Origin: Palsa-1400 sp036501625
GTDB lineage: Bacteria; Verrucomicrobiota; Verrucomicrobiia; Limisphaerales; Palsa-1400
Reading direction: 5' to 3'
NCBI GenBank assembly: GCA_036501625.1
Contig: DASXZY010000072.1
Location: 39,885-103,884, forward strand
DNA length: 64,000 bases
Both the position numbers and the translations under genes were made by a program. Positions 26,139-34,182 of the stretch are shown piece after piece (positions within the stretch are counted from its first letter, which is position 1; each line of letters begins with the position of its first letter). Under the pieces are notes generated by a model. It made no database searches. It saw only the letters and a program-made list of their open reading frames with translations, and was not told where the DNA came from.

Positions 26139-26674
26139 GGCTCTTTTTTAACCCGGTGGCGGCGCAAGCGCCATAAGGAAAGTGAAGTGTAAAATAGAAC
26201 GATGCCCGCGTAGCCCGCGATGCCAACCCCGATGCCGAAGCCAATGCTGTGATCGTCGCAGGAGCAAATCAGCGCCACGCCGGGCAGCGCCGTCAATAAA
26301 GTTTCCCCGCCCAGGCAGACGGCGTAGAGGCGCCCGGGAGTGCGCAGGATGCGGTCCAGGAACCAATCGTGGTAGGCGGCCTCGCCCATCGTGCGCATGA
26401 GCCAGGCCGAGTGGAAATTGTGGGCCGCCACCAGCAGGCCGGCCGTCATCACGATAATCGCCGTCAGCGGCCAGAACGCGAAGACGAAGCAGAGCGCCAG
26501 ATTGGCAATCGCGCCCCATTTCCAGCCCATTTTGCGCGCGAGCGGGTTGCCTTCCAGCACCAGGTTGGGCGTCGCCACCCAGGTGCTCAAAAAGTCCATT
26601 CCCCGCGCGAACACCAGCAGCGAAAAGTAACAGAAGTAGCGCGCGCTGAAAAAAGGCAGGAAGTCTTCGATCAT
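26108..26674 (-). CDS. Uncharacterised small integral membrane protein
   Basis: A 188-aa protein with about five hydrophobic segments (near residues 8-28, 52-85, 118-138, 142-165). Between the first two lies STWVATPNLVLEGNPLARK, with an 'EGNP' turn recurrent in a poorly described membrane family. I do not recognise a function. The true start is the ATG at 26674 (MIEDFLPFF), overlapping the hisI stop by 4 bases (ATGA); the longer frame from 27082 is only the shadow of hisI. Its C-terminus overlaps the trpE start by 31 bp, so translation of all three is probably coupled. Confidence 0.65.
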   Translation of the reverse strand: MIEDFLPFFSARYFCYFSLLVFARGMDFLSTWVATPNLVLEGNPLARKMGWKWGAIANLALCFVFAFWPLTAIIVMTAGLLVAAHNFHSAWLMRTMGEAAYHDWFLDRILRTPGRLYAVCLGGETLLTALPGVALICSCDDHSIGFGIGVGIAGYAGIVLFYTSLSLWRLRRHRVKKEPCTIRDNLNS

Positions 26675-27060
26675 TTCCGGCCGTAAATTTCCTCGGCTGT
26701 TTGCAGACGCGCCTCGGTCACCTTCTCCCCCGCGCCGCCGTCCGACACCGATCGGAAAAAGCACGAGCGGTAACCCTCGTGGCAGGCCGCGCCGATTTGA
26801 TCGACCTTGATGAGCAGGGTGTCTCCGTCGCAATCGAAAGCGATGTCGCGCACTATTTGTATGTGGCCGCTGGTCTCGCCCTTGACCCAGAATTTTTGGC
26901 GCGAGCGGCTCCAAAAGTGGGTCTTGCCGGCAGCCACGGTGGCCTCCAGCGAAGCGCGGTTCATCCAGGCCATCATGAGCACGCGGCCATCCTGGTTGTC
27001 CTGGATGATGGCCGGGATCAGGCCCTCGGCATTGAATTTCAATTTGTCGTAAACACTCAT
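26671..27060 (-). CDS. hisI: Phosphoribosyl-AMP cyclohydrolase
   Basis: Third step of histidine synthesis, opening the adenine ring of phosphoribosyl-AMP; 129 aa, monofunctional (no HisE part). Motifs: LIPAIIQDNQDGRVLMMAWM, the THFWSRSRQKFWVKGETSGH block, DIAFDCDGDTLLIKVDQ with the metal-binding DxDxD pattern, and GAACHEGYRSCFF with zinc-binding cysteines. The ATG at 27060 (MSVYDKL) is preferred to 27096. It is unlinked to other his genes in the window and is followed by the membrane protein and trpE in overlapping order. Confidence 0.95.
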   Translation of the reverse strand: MSVYDKLKFNAEGLIPAIIQDNQDGRVLMMAWMNRASLEATVAAGKTHFWSRSRQKFWVKGETSGHIQIVRDIAFDCDGDTLLIKVDQIGAACHEGYRSCFFRSVSDGGAGEKVTEARLQTAEEIYGRK

Positions 27061-27115
27061 AAAAGCTCTCGAACGGCGCCAAGGTAGCACGCCCAACCCG
27101 GGAGAAAAGGAGGAA

Positions 27116-28171
27116 TCACCGGCCCGCCGCGCGAACCGCCCAGCGAAGTTTGGCCGGCGTGGAACGCGGGTTGGCGCGGCGCTCTTCGGGACTGGGGCGC
27201 GTCACTTCGCGGGAAATCCGGGCGTAGACGCCGTCCCGGAAGCCGTCCGCAAAATGATGTTTGACACGCCGGTCTTCGCCGGAATGAAACGAGAGCACAG
27301 CCGCGCGGCCGCCCGGATTGAGGCAGCCGGGAAGATAACGCAGAAACGTTTCCAGCGCGGAAAACTCGCCGTTGACGGCGATGCGCAAGGCCTGGAAAAC
27401 GCGGCGGATCGCGAGGTTGCTATTGTCTTCAGTGGCGCGAGGCAGAGCTGTCCGCACCGCCCGGGCCAGCGCGGCCGTGGTGGCGAAGGACTTGCCGGCC
27501 AGCGCCGGCGCCAGCGCGGCCGCATTGGGTTCATCGGCATTTTCCTCCAGCAGTGTTTGCAGGGCGGCGGGCGTGGACCGTTCCAGAAACCAGGAGGCGG
27601 GCTGGCCTCGGCCCGGATTCATGCGCATATCCAGCGGCCCTTCGTACTTGGCGGAAAATCCGCGAGCCGGGTCGTCCAGTTGCATCGAAGAGACGCCAAG
27701 GTCGGCCAGAATGACGTCCGCGCCCGCCAGTCCGGCGGCAGCGAGCGCTTGGGGAAGGCCGGCGAAATTGCCGCGGCGCGCGATCAAGCTTTCCCCGCCG
27801 AGACCCAGCGCGCGCAGGCGGGCCTCGGTTTTGGGCATCTCAACGGGATCGGCGTCAATGGCCAGCAGCCGGCCGCCGGGCTGCAGGCGGGCCAGGATTT
27901 CTTGCGCGTGGCCGCCAAATCCAAGGGTGCAGTCCACCGCGATTTCCCCCGGCCGCGGCGCGAGAATCTCCAGGATTTCCGCGACCATAATCGGCCGGTG
28001 CGTGCCAGCCGGCGTTTTGCCGGAAGCGAGCACTTTGGCAACGGTGTCGGCATGGCGGCCGGGTTGGAGTTCCTTGTATTTCTGGTGAAACTGGCGCGGA
28101 TGCCTGCCCCCATAACGCGGCCGCCGCCGATGTGGCCCGGGCGGAGGCAGGGCGTCGGAAGTTTCATTCAC
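27116..28171 (-). CDS. rsmH: 16S rRNA (cytosine(1402)-N4)-methyltransferase RsmH (MraW)
   Basis: SAM-dependent methyltransferase that modifies C1402 in the ribosomal P site. At 351 aa it is slightly long because of a basic N-terminal extension (GPHRRRPRYGGRHPRQFHQK) ahead of the conserved THRPIMVAEIL. SAM-site motifs: DCTLGFGGHAQEIL, AIDADP and ILADLGVSSMQLDDPARGFS; further on PLDMRMNP, NSNLAIRRVFQALRIAVN and AVLSFHSGEDRRVKHHF. Usually this gene heads the mra/dcw cluster, but here it is followed by hisI 55 bp downstream and no cell-division genes are near. Confidence 0.95.
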   Translation of the reverse strand: MNETSDALPPPGPHRRRPRYGGRHPRQFHQKYKELQPGRHADTVAKVLASGKTPAGTHRPIMVAEILEILAPRPGEIAVDCTLGFGGHAQEILARLQPGGRLLAIDADPVEMPKTEARLRALGLGGESLIARRGNFAGLPQALAAAGLAGADVILADLGVSSMQLDDPARGFSAKYEGPLDMRMNPGRGQPASWFLERSTPAALQTLLEENADEPNAAALAPALAGKSFATTAALARAVRTALPRATEDNSNLAIRRVFQALRIAVNGEFSALETFLRYLPGCLNPGGRAAVLSFHSGEDRRVKHHFADGFRDGVYARISREVTRPSPEERRANPRSTPAKLRWAVRAAGR

Positions 28172-28630
28172 AAGACAGAAGCTTTGCTTTCGCGGGCCGG
28201 AAATTCAACTCGAAAGCGCATCAAACCCTGGAAGAAAGCGAGGGAGTGGATTATATATTGTATTACCATCAAATAATGGTATGCTGTGGCTGTATCGCGC
28301 TTTGGCGCATGTTCTTTCGGGCCGGTTGGCAGGATTTTCCTCAAAAAAATTTAGAAAAACTCACTCAGATCAAAGCGATTAACGGGAAAACAAGGTGAAA
28401 CACGGCATTTTCGGTAAAAACGGCCGCCACGCGCCATCGCATCCGCGCGCCGGCCCTCCATCGGGGCTGGCGTCCAGCGCGGCGCGAAGTGGCATGCTGT
28501 CCTATGACAGTTTGCCAGTCATCGGCGGGCGGAGGCTCGCGCATCCCGCGGAAAAAAGCGGTCGCGGAAAAAGCTTGCCGAAAATCGAAATTAGCCCAAC
28601 ATCGCCTCCTAGCTGCTTCGAATACTGCAT
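28172..28630. other. Long intergenic region between divergent rsmH and the M28 peptidase gene
   Basis: About 460 bp without a convincing gene. It should hold the promoters of both flanking genes. Short frames on both strands (28365-28637 minus, 28395-28634 plus) have no recognisable composition or motif and no obvious ribosome-binding site. An A+T-rich part at 28245-28285 contains the inverted repeat listed separately, and a small hairpin CTGTC-CTAT-GACAG lies at 28497-28510. Confidence 0.5.
28264..28281. repeat. Short inverted repeat TACCAT-N6-ATGGTA
   Basis: Perfect 6-bp arms (28264-28269 and 28276-28281) around CAAATA, in the A+T-rich centre of the divergent intergenic region, about 95 bp upstream of rsmH. 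The shape suits a dimeric repressor site or a weak hairpin. Confidence 0.35.
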
Positions 28631-30325
28631 ATGACAAAAAGCATTCGCATTCCCGCTTTGTTTTATACCACTGCCATCGCCGCCGTCATACTGGGCTGCC
28701 TCGCGCCCTCCGCTCGCGCCGCGGATGACGAACCGTCTCCCGCCGAAGCCGTCGCCCGCATCAAGGAGCAGGGTTTGACTTCCAATTCGCAAGCGATGGC
28801 CACGCTCAGTTATTTGAGCGATGTCATTGGCGAGCGCCTGACCGGCTCGCCCAGCCTCAAGCGCGCCAACGAATGGACCAAAACGAAATTGCAAGGCTGG
28901 GGTCTCGTCAACGCCCACTTGGAGCCGTGGGGGCCATTCGGGCGCGGCTGGGAATTGAAGCGCTTTTCCGCCCAGATCGTCGAGCCGCAGGTCTTTCCGC
29001 TCATCGCTTATCCGCAGGCGTGGTCGCCGGGTTTGAAGCGCGCCCTCAAGGCTGATGTCGTCTATCTCGGCGGCGTCAATACTTCGAATCTCGAAAGCTA
29101 CAAAGGCAAGCTGGGGGGCGACATCGTGCTGATCTCCGCCACCCACGAAGTCCGTCCCAATGTCGATCCGCTTTTTGAGCGCCAGTCCGAGAGCAACCTC
29201 ACCCATCTGGCCGAAACCACGGGCGACACCAGCCTTTACCGAAATCGGGGCGGCGGCGCCAACCGTTTCGGGCGCAACAATAACAGCAGCCGAATGCGCC
29301 CCGCGCGACTGCTGGACTTTTTGCAGAAGGAAAAAGTGGGCCTGGTTGTCAGCGAGAGCTCGCAGGGCGAGGGCGGCACCGTCTTCGTGCAGAGCGCCAC
29401 CGTGCCCAGCGCCAGCGCCAACGTCAGCTTCACCAATCGCGGCGGGCCAAGCGCCTATGCTCTCAATGCCCCTGCCATGCCTCCCCAAATTACCCTTGCC
29501 GCCGAGGACTACAACCGCCTCGCGCGCATGCTCCAGCAAGGCGTCAAACTAAAAATGGCCGTGGATTTCAAAGCCAAATATTACATCGATGACCCGATGG
29601 CCTACAACACCATCGCCGAAATTCCCGGCTCGGATCTGAAAGACCAAATCGTCATGCTCGGCGGCCACATGGATTCGTGGCAGGCCGGCACTGGCGCGAC
29701 CGACAACGGCGCGGGCGTTGCCGCCGCCATGGAAGCAGTGCGCATCATCGAAGCCGCCCGCCTCCACCCGCGCCGCACCATCCGCATCGCTCTTTGGTCC
29801 GGCGAGGAGGAGGGCTTGCTAGGCTCCCGCGCCTATGTTTCAAATCATTTTGGCTATTACACTGGCGGCCCGGCCGGACGCCGCCGCGGCTCCGAAGGTG
29901 AAACCAACCGTCCGCCCCGCAAATTCGCGCCCGGCCCGGAATTCGACAATCTCTCCGCCTATTTCAACCTCGACAATGGGGCTGGCAAAATTCGCGGCAT
30001 TTACATGCAGGGCGACAAAGCGGCGCGCCCCCTCTTTGTCAAGTGGATGGAACCATTCCACAGCGAGGGCGCCGAAACGGTCACCCTGGCCAACACCGGC
30101 TCGACGGATCACATTTCATTTGACAGCGTTGGCCTCCCCGGCTTCCAATTCATTCAGGATCAGCTCGATTACATGACCCGCAGCCATCATTCCAACGAGG
30201 ATGTCTTCGACCGCATTCAGGAGGCCGACCTCAAGCAAGCTGCCACCGTCATGGCCGCCTTCGTTTACGCCGCCGCCATGACCGACGAAAAAATCCCCCG
30301 CAAACCCCCGTCGAGCGAGGACTGA
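28631..30325 (+). CDS. Secreted M28-family metallopeptidase (carboxypeptidase Q-like)
   Basis: A 564-aa exported zinc peptidase. A signal peptide (FYTTAIAAVILGCLAPSARA) precedes a protease-associated-type region (residues about 120-310) and the M28 catalytic domain. Zinc ligands and catalytic residues are in order: GGHMDSW (His, Asp), DNGAGVAAAMEAV (Asp), WSGEEEGLLGS (Glu pair), and GSTDHISFDSVGLPGF (His). It likely trims peptides as an aminopeptidase or carboxypeptidase outside the cytoplasm. It is monocistronic and converges on ligA; a G+C-rich hairpin lies between the stops. Confidence 0.88.
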   Translation: MTKSIRIPALFYTTAIAAVILGCLAPSARAADDEPSPAEAVARIKEQGLTSNSQAMATLSYLSDVIGERLTGSPSLKRANEWTKTKLQGWGLVNAHLEPWGPFGRGWELKRFSAQIVEPQVFPLIAYPQAWSPGLKRALKADVVYLGGVNTSNLESYKGKLGGDIVLISATHEVRPNVDPLFERQSESNLTHLAETTGDTSLYRNRGGGANRFGRNNNSSRMRPARLLDFLQKEKVGLVVSESSQGEGGTVFVQSATVPSASANVSFTNRGGPSAYALNAPAMPPQITLAAEDYNRLARMLQQGVKLKMAVDFKAKYYIDDPMAYNTIAEIPGSDLKDQIVMLGGHMDSWQAGTGATDNGAGVAAAMEAVRIIEAARLHPRRTIRIALWSGEEEGLLGSRAYVSNHFGYYTGGPAGRRRGSEGETNRPPRKFAPGPEFDNLSAYFNLDNGAGKIRGIYMQGDKAARPLFVKWMEPFHSEGAETVTLANTGSTDHISFDSVGLPGFQFIQDQLDYMTRSHHSNEDVFDRIQEADLKQAATVMAAFVYAAAMTDEKIPRKPPSSED

Positions 30326-30341
30326 GGCGAGGCTCCGCCGA

Positions 30342-30363
30342 CCCGCCCGCCGGGAGGGGCGGG
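30342..30363. terminator. Possible hairpin between convergent genes
   Basis: CCCGCCC (30342-30348) pairs with GGGCGGG (30357-30363) around an 8-base loop, between the M28 peptidase stop (30325) and the ligA stop (30402). There is no adjacent T tract on either strand, so it may only assist termination. Confidence 0.35.
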
Positions 30364-30401
30364 GGCCGCGAGTTCCATATATTTGACTGCATCGCGGGCC
30401 T

Positions 30402-32597
30402 TCATTGCGCGGCATTCCAACCTCGCTTGCCAGGCCCGCACATCCCCAAAAACTTTTCCTCGTCGATCACTTCAACTCCCAGTTCCGTTGCTTTGTCCAA
30501 CTTCGATCCAGCCTCGGCTCCAGCCAAAACGTAGTTCGTGTTCCCGCTCACGCTGCCCGTCACCTTGCCGCCGAGCGCCTCAATGCGCGCGCCCGCTTCC
30601 TCGCGCGTCATGGTTGGAAGCGTTCCCGTCAATACAAACGTCTTGCCGGAGAATGGCAGGCCCGCCTTGGGAACGGCGGCCTTTTGGCTGCGCGGATGAA
30701 TGTTCAGTTCCTCCATCCGCCGCAGGATTTTCTGCCCTTCATCCGAACTGAAAAAGTCCAGCACGCTCCGCGCGGCCACCGGCCCGATTTCCGTCACGAT
30801 GCCGCCTTCCGCTGGATTCTTGCGCTGGCTCTTGGTGGCAAAACCCGCTTCCAACATGCGCCGCGCGGCTTCCTCGCGCCGCGCCGGATCGCTCTTGTCG
30901 TGATACGCCAGCACATCCCGCAGCAACGGCGAACGCGCGGCCTCCTCGATCGAATCGTGAAACGCGGCAAGCTGGCCGGCCGTGGTCTTTCCGATTTCCG
31001 GGATGGCCAGGCCGAAGAGCCAGCGCGAGAGCGGCGCGGTGCGGGCGCGCTTGATGGCGTTGACAGCTTTGGCGGCGTTCTTGCTCCCAAAAACGCGGGG
31101 AGCCTCGTCATCGCCCAGGTTCAGCGCGGCCAGCGGCTCGGCTGTCAAGGTGAACAAATCCAGCGGCTCGCGCACCAGCCCGCGCTCGACCAGCTTGTCC
31201 GCCACGATCCCGCCCACGCTCTCGATGTCCAGCGCGCCCCGGGCCGTGAAGAATTCCAGCCGCCGCGTGGCCTGCGCGGGGCAATGGATATTCTCGCACC
31301 GCCAGGCGGCAAAGTCGGGATCGCGCCGCACCGGCTGTCCGCACACCGGGCATTTTCTCTGAAGATGCTGGAAAAAATCGAACGGCTGCGCGTCTTTGGG
31401 CCGCCGCTCCAGCACGACGCCCACCACTGCCGGAATCACTTCTCCCGCCTTCTCAATCGTCACCGTGTCGCCGATGCGAATGTCTTTGCGCTTGATCTCG
31501 TCCTCGTTATGAAGCGTCGCGCGGGCAATCGTGCTGCCGGCCAGAAAGACCGGCTCCAACTCCGCCACCGGTGTCAATACTCCCGTGCGGCCCACTTGAA
31601 TGGTGATGCCGTTGAGCCGCGTGCAAGCCTGTTCGGCCGCGAATTTGTAAGCGATGGCCCAGCGCGGCGCCTTGCTCGTATAACCCGCCTGCTCGCGCAG
31701 TGCGAAATCGTTCAACTTGACAACAGCGCCGTCGGTTTCATATGGGAAGCTGTGGCGCAGCTTGTCCAGCGCATCGATGGCCGCCAGCAGTTCGGCTTCG
31801 GAATGGCACAGCCAGGATTTTTCGGGCGTCTTGAAGCCAAGCTCCCGCAGCCACGCCAGCAAATCATGCTGGCATTTGGGCGCGCCGCTTCCAGAAACTT
31901 CGCCCAGCCCGTAGAGCACCATGTCCAGCGGCCGCTTGGCGACAGTGCGCGGGTCCAATTGCTTGAGTGAACCGGCGGCGGAATTTCGCGGATTGGCAAA
32001 GGCCTCCTCGCCGGCCGCGACGCGCTCGGCGTTGAGTTTGCGGAAGCCGGCCACTGTCATATAAACTTCGCCCCGAACTTCCATTACCCGCGGAACATCG
32101 TGGCGCGAAAGCCGCAGCGGGAGCGAGCGGATGGTTTTGAGATTGGCGGTGATGTTGTCGCCGGTCGTGCCGTCGCCGCGCGTGGCGCCGAGCGAGAGAC
32201 GCCCGTTTTCATAGCGCAAGTTGATGGCCAGGCCGTCGATCTTCGGCTCGACCGTCCAGGAGAGCGTGTGCGCCGGCAGCAATTTTTGCGCGCGCGTGAG
32301 GAAACTTCGCACCTCGGCTTGGGAATACGTATTGTCCAAACTGAGCATCGGGCGCAAATGCGCGGCGGGCACGAAAGCCTTAAGGGGCTGTTCGCCCAGG
32401 CGCTGCGTGGGGGAATCGGGCGCAGCCAATTCTGGAAACTCCTTTTCCAAATCGGACAACTCGCGGTAAAGCCGGTCGTACTCCTGGTCGCTGATGGCCG
32501 GGCGCGACTGGACATAATAAAGATGGTCATGGCGCCGGATTTCCGCCGCCAGCTCGTCGTGCCGCGCCTTGGCCTGGGCTACCGTCATTTTGCTCAC
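30402..32597 (-). CDS. ligA: NAD-dependent DNA ligase
   Basis: Seals nicks in duplex DNA using NAD+. A complete 731-aa protein with domains in order: Ia region (HDHLYYVQSRPAISDQEYDRLY), adenylation domain with the nucleotidyl Lys in EPKIDGLAIN (about K119) and RGDGTTGDN, the OB fold (VQVGRTGVLTPVAELEPV), the four-cysteine zinc finger (CPVCG, then CENIHCPAQ), helix-hairpin-helix repeats (about 450-600) and a C-terminal BRCT domain (FSGKTFVLTGTLP onward, with GGKVTGSVSGNTNYVL). The ATG at 32597 fits the family N-terminus. Divergent from GH53, with the 33-bp inverted repeat between. Confidence 0.97.
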   Translation of the reverse strand: MSKMTVAQAKARHDELAAEIRRHDHLYYVQSRPAISDQEYDRLYRELSDLEKEFPELAAPDSPTQRLGEQPLKAFVPAAHLRPMLSLDNTYSQAEVRSFLTRAQKLLPAHTLSWTVEPKIDGLAINLRYENGRLSLGATRGDGTTGDNITANLKTIRSLPLRLSRHDVPRVMEVRGEVYMTVAGFRKLNAERVAAGEEAFANPRNSAAGSLKQLDPRTVAKRPLDMVLYGLGEVSGSGAPKCQHDLLAWLRELGFKTPEKSWLCHSEAELLAAIDALDKLRHSFPYETDGAVVKLNDFALREQAGYTSKAPRWAIAYKFAAEQACTRLNGITIQVGRTGVLTPVAELEPVFLAGSTIARATLHNEDEIKRKDIRIGDTVTIEKAGEVIPAVVGVVLERRPKDAQPFDFFQHLQRKCPVCGQPVRRDPDFAAWRCENIHCPAQATRRLEFFTARGALDIESVGGIVADKLVERGLVREPLDLFTLTAEPLAALNLGDDEAPRVFGSKNAAKAVNAIKRARTAPLSRWLFGLAIPEIGKTTAGQLAAFHDSIEEAARSPLLRDVLAYHDKSDPARREEAARRMLEAGFATKSQRKNPAEGGIVTEIGPVAARSVLDFFSSDEGQKILRRMEELNIHPRSQKAAVPKAGLPFSGKTFVLTGTLPTMTREEAGARIEALGGKVTGSVSGNTNYVLAGAEAGSKLDKATELGVEVIDEEKFLGMCGPGKRGWNAAQ

Positions 32598-32716
32598 GCC
32601 TCAATTTTTCCCAAGGCGCGCTGTTTGGCAAAGAGTTTTCTCGCGCGAATCCACCCAAACCGCACGAATGTGAGGGTGGCTAATATCGCCCCCGCGCGGT
32701 ATTGTCAGCCTCGGAA

Positions 32717-32822
32717 TTATACACAACGTCTTAAATAATTGCGCATGTCGCGGCGAGGGATTTTGGCATATGGCCATTTCCTGAACAATGACATGCGCAA
32801 TTATTTAAGACGTTGTGTATAA
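32717..32822. repeat. Perfect 33-bp inverted repeat with 40-bp spacer
   Basis: Arms at 32717-32749 and 32790-32822 are exact reverse complements over all 33 bases; pairing stops at both outer flanks. The spacer (32750-32789) is unrelated and contains GGCATATGGCCAT. Each arm starts, on its outer end, with TTATACACA, which fits the DnaA-box consensus TTATNCACA, so two boxes face each other 106 bp end to end. It lies between ligA and the GH53 gene, ending 31 bp before the GH53 ATG. No flanking target duplication was found and no second copy was noticed in the window. It could be a regulatory cruciform, a small non-autonomous element or a DnaA-binding site. Confidence 0.9.
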
Positions 32823-32853
32823 CATCGCATTGCCATCAATATCGTCCGCAATC

Positions 32854-34167
32854 ATGCGCCGCATCACGGTGATTTCGATTGTCATCGCCGCCACTTTGGC
32901 CGGTGAAGGAGCGCGGGCCGGCGCCGCCAATTTTCTTTCCGGGGCGGACTTCTCGTTCCTGTCTTACTTTGAATCCCTTGGCGTCACGTATAAGGACGCC
33001 GGGCAAACGCGGGATGGCCTTCAAATCCTGAAAGATCATGGCATCCAATGCGTGCGCCTGCGGCTCTTCACCAGCAGCGCCGCCCAGGGCTCCGCCGACC
33101 CGTACGATTACATCAACAACACCGCCTACACCGTGCCGCTGGCTGTGCGCGTCAAGAATGCCGGCCTTCGCCTCCTGCTGGATTTCCATTTCTCCGACAC
33201 TTGGGCCGACCCCGGCCATCAGGCCACGCCCGCCGCCTGGACAAACCTCAGCGTCACCCAGCTCGCGCAAACCGTCCGCATCTACACCAGCAATACCATC
33301 GCGACTTTCGCCGCCGCCGGCGCCATGCCGGATTATGTGCAAATCGGCAATGAGATCACGTCCGGCATGTTGTGGCCGCTGGGTTACGTTTCAAGCAGCG
33401 GCGGCGGGTCCTGGCCGCAACTGGGAGAATTGATGTTCGCCGCCATCCGGGGCGTTCAGGAAGCCTCCGGCGCGAACATGCCGAAAATTATCATTCACAT
33501 TGACAGAGGCGGCGACTGGCCCGCGACGATGTGGTTCTTCGACAATTTGAACGCCCAATCCATTCCGTTCGACATCATCGGCGAAAGTTATTACACGTTT
33601 TTCCAAGGCGCGCCAACGAGCCTGAGCAATTGCCTCAACAACGCCGCCGCCCGCTACGGCAAGCCAATCATGGTCGCGGAAGACGCCTTCCCATGGACGA
33701 ACGCCTGCCCCGCCTCTTGGACTAACAGCCTCTACGGATTTCCGCCCACGACCGCCGGCCAAGTCGCGTTCATCGCTGCGGTGGCCTCGATCGTGGAAGG
33801 CGTGACCAACCATCTTGGAGCCGGCTTCTTTTATTGGGGCGCGGAATATCAAGCCGCCAAGGGTGTGAACGAAGCCGGATACAATACGGCCTCGTTCTTC
33901 GATGCCGCCGGGAATGTCCTGTCCGTCGCGGATGCCGTTGGCGGAATGTCCGCCCCGCTTCAGCTAAGCGCGATCGCGGACGGCGCCTCGCTGCGATTGC
34001 AATGGCCCTTCAGCGGAGCCGCTTCCACGCTCATGACCGCAACGAACATCGCCGGCCGCGGCCAGTGGTCGCCCGCGGGCGGTTCCCTTCAAACGACTGG
34101 CGCCGTCTTCACCCTCACCCTCCCTGTTACCAATCAGGCCCGCTTTTACAGATTGCAATCCAAGTGA
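32854..34167 (+). CDS. Secreted GH53 endo-beta-1,4-galactanase
   Basis: Hydrolyses beta-1,4-galactan side chains of pectin or type I arabinogalactan. It is 437 aa from the ATG at 32854, which gives a signal peptide (TVISIVIAATLAGEGARAG); the longer frame would begin inside the inverted repeat. GH53 landmarks: FLSGADFSFLSYFES near the N-terminus, CVRLRLF, LLLDFHFSDTWADPGHQ, acid/base Glu in VQIGNEI, and the proposed nucleophile Glu in MVAEDAFPWT. The last 80 residues form an extra beta domain ending QARFYRLQSK, like the C-terminus of the 1347-residue protein. Confidence 0.92.
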   Translation: MRRITVISIVIAATLAGEGARAGAANFLSGADFSFLSYFESLGVTYKDAGQTRDGLQILKDHGIQCVRLRLFTSSAAQGSADPYDYINNTAYTVPLAVRVKNAGLRLLLDFHFSDTWADPGHQATPAAWTNLSVTQLAQTVRIYTSNTIATFAAAGAMPDYVQIGNEITSGMLWPLGYVSSSGGGSWPQLGELMFAAIRGVQEASGANMPKIIIHIDRGGDWPATMWFFDNLNAQSIPFDIIGESYYTFFQGAPTSLSNCLNNAAARYGKPIMVAEDAFPWTNACPASWTNSLYGFPPTTAGQVAFIAAVASIVEGVTNHLGAGFFYWGAEYQAAKGVNEAGYNTASFFDAAGNVLSVADAVGGMSAPLQLSAIADGASLRLQWPFSGAASTLMTATNIAGRGQWSPAGGSLQTTGAVFTLTLPVTNQARFYRLQSK

Positions 34168-34182
34168 AAACGGCCCATCGGC

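Noticed and set aside
26675..27082. N-terminal extension of the membrane-protein frame
   Set aside because: This part is the shadow of hisI; the ATG at 26674 overlapping the hisI stop is the better start.
28365..28637. Short frames on both strands in the rsmH/M28 gap
   Set aside because: No ribosome-binding site, no protein-like pattern and they exclude one another.
30405..31970. Open frame of 521 codons antisense to ligA
   Set aside because: ligA is complete with all domains; the antisense frame is Arg/Gln/His-rich shadow.
32717..32822. Inverted repeat as an integron attC site or intrinsic terminator
   Set aside because: The ends do not fit the attC core pattern, there is no integrase or cassette array, and it lies upstream of both flanking genes with no T tract, so termination is not its obvious job.
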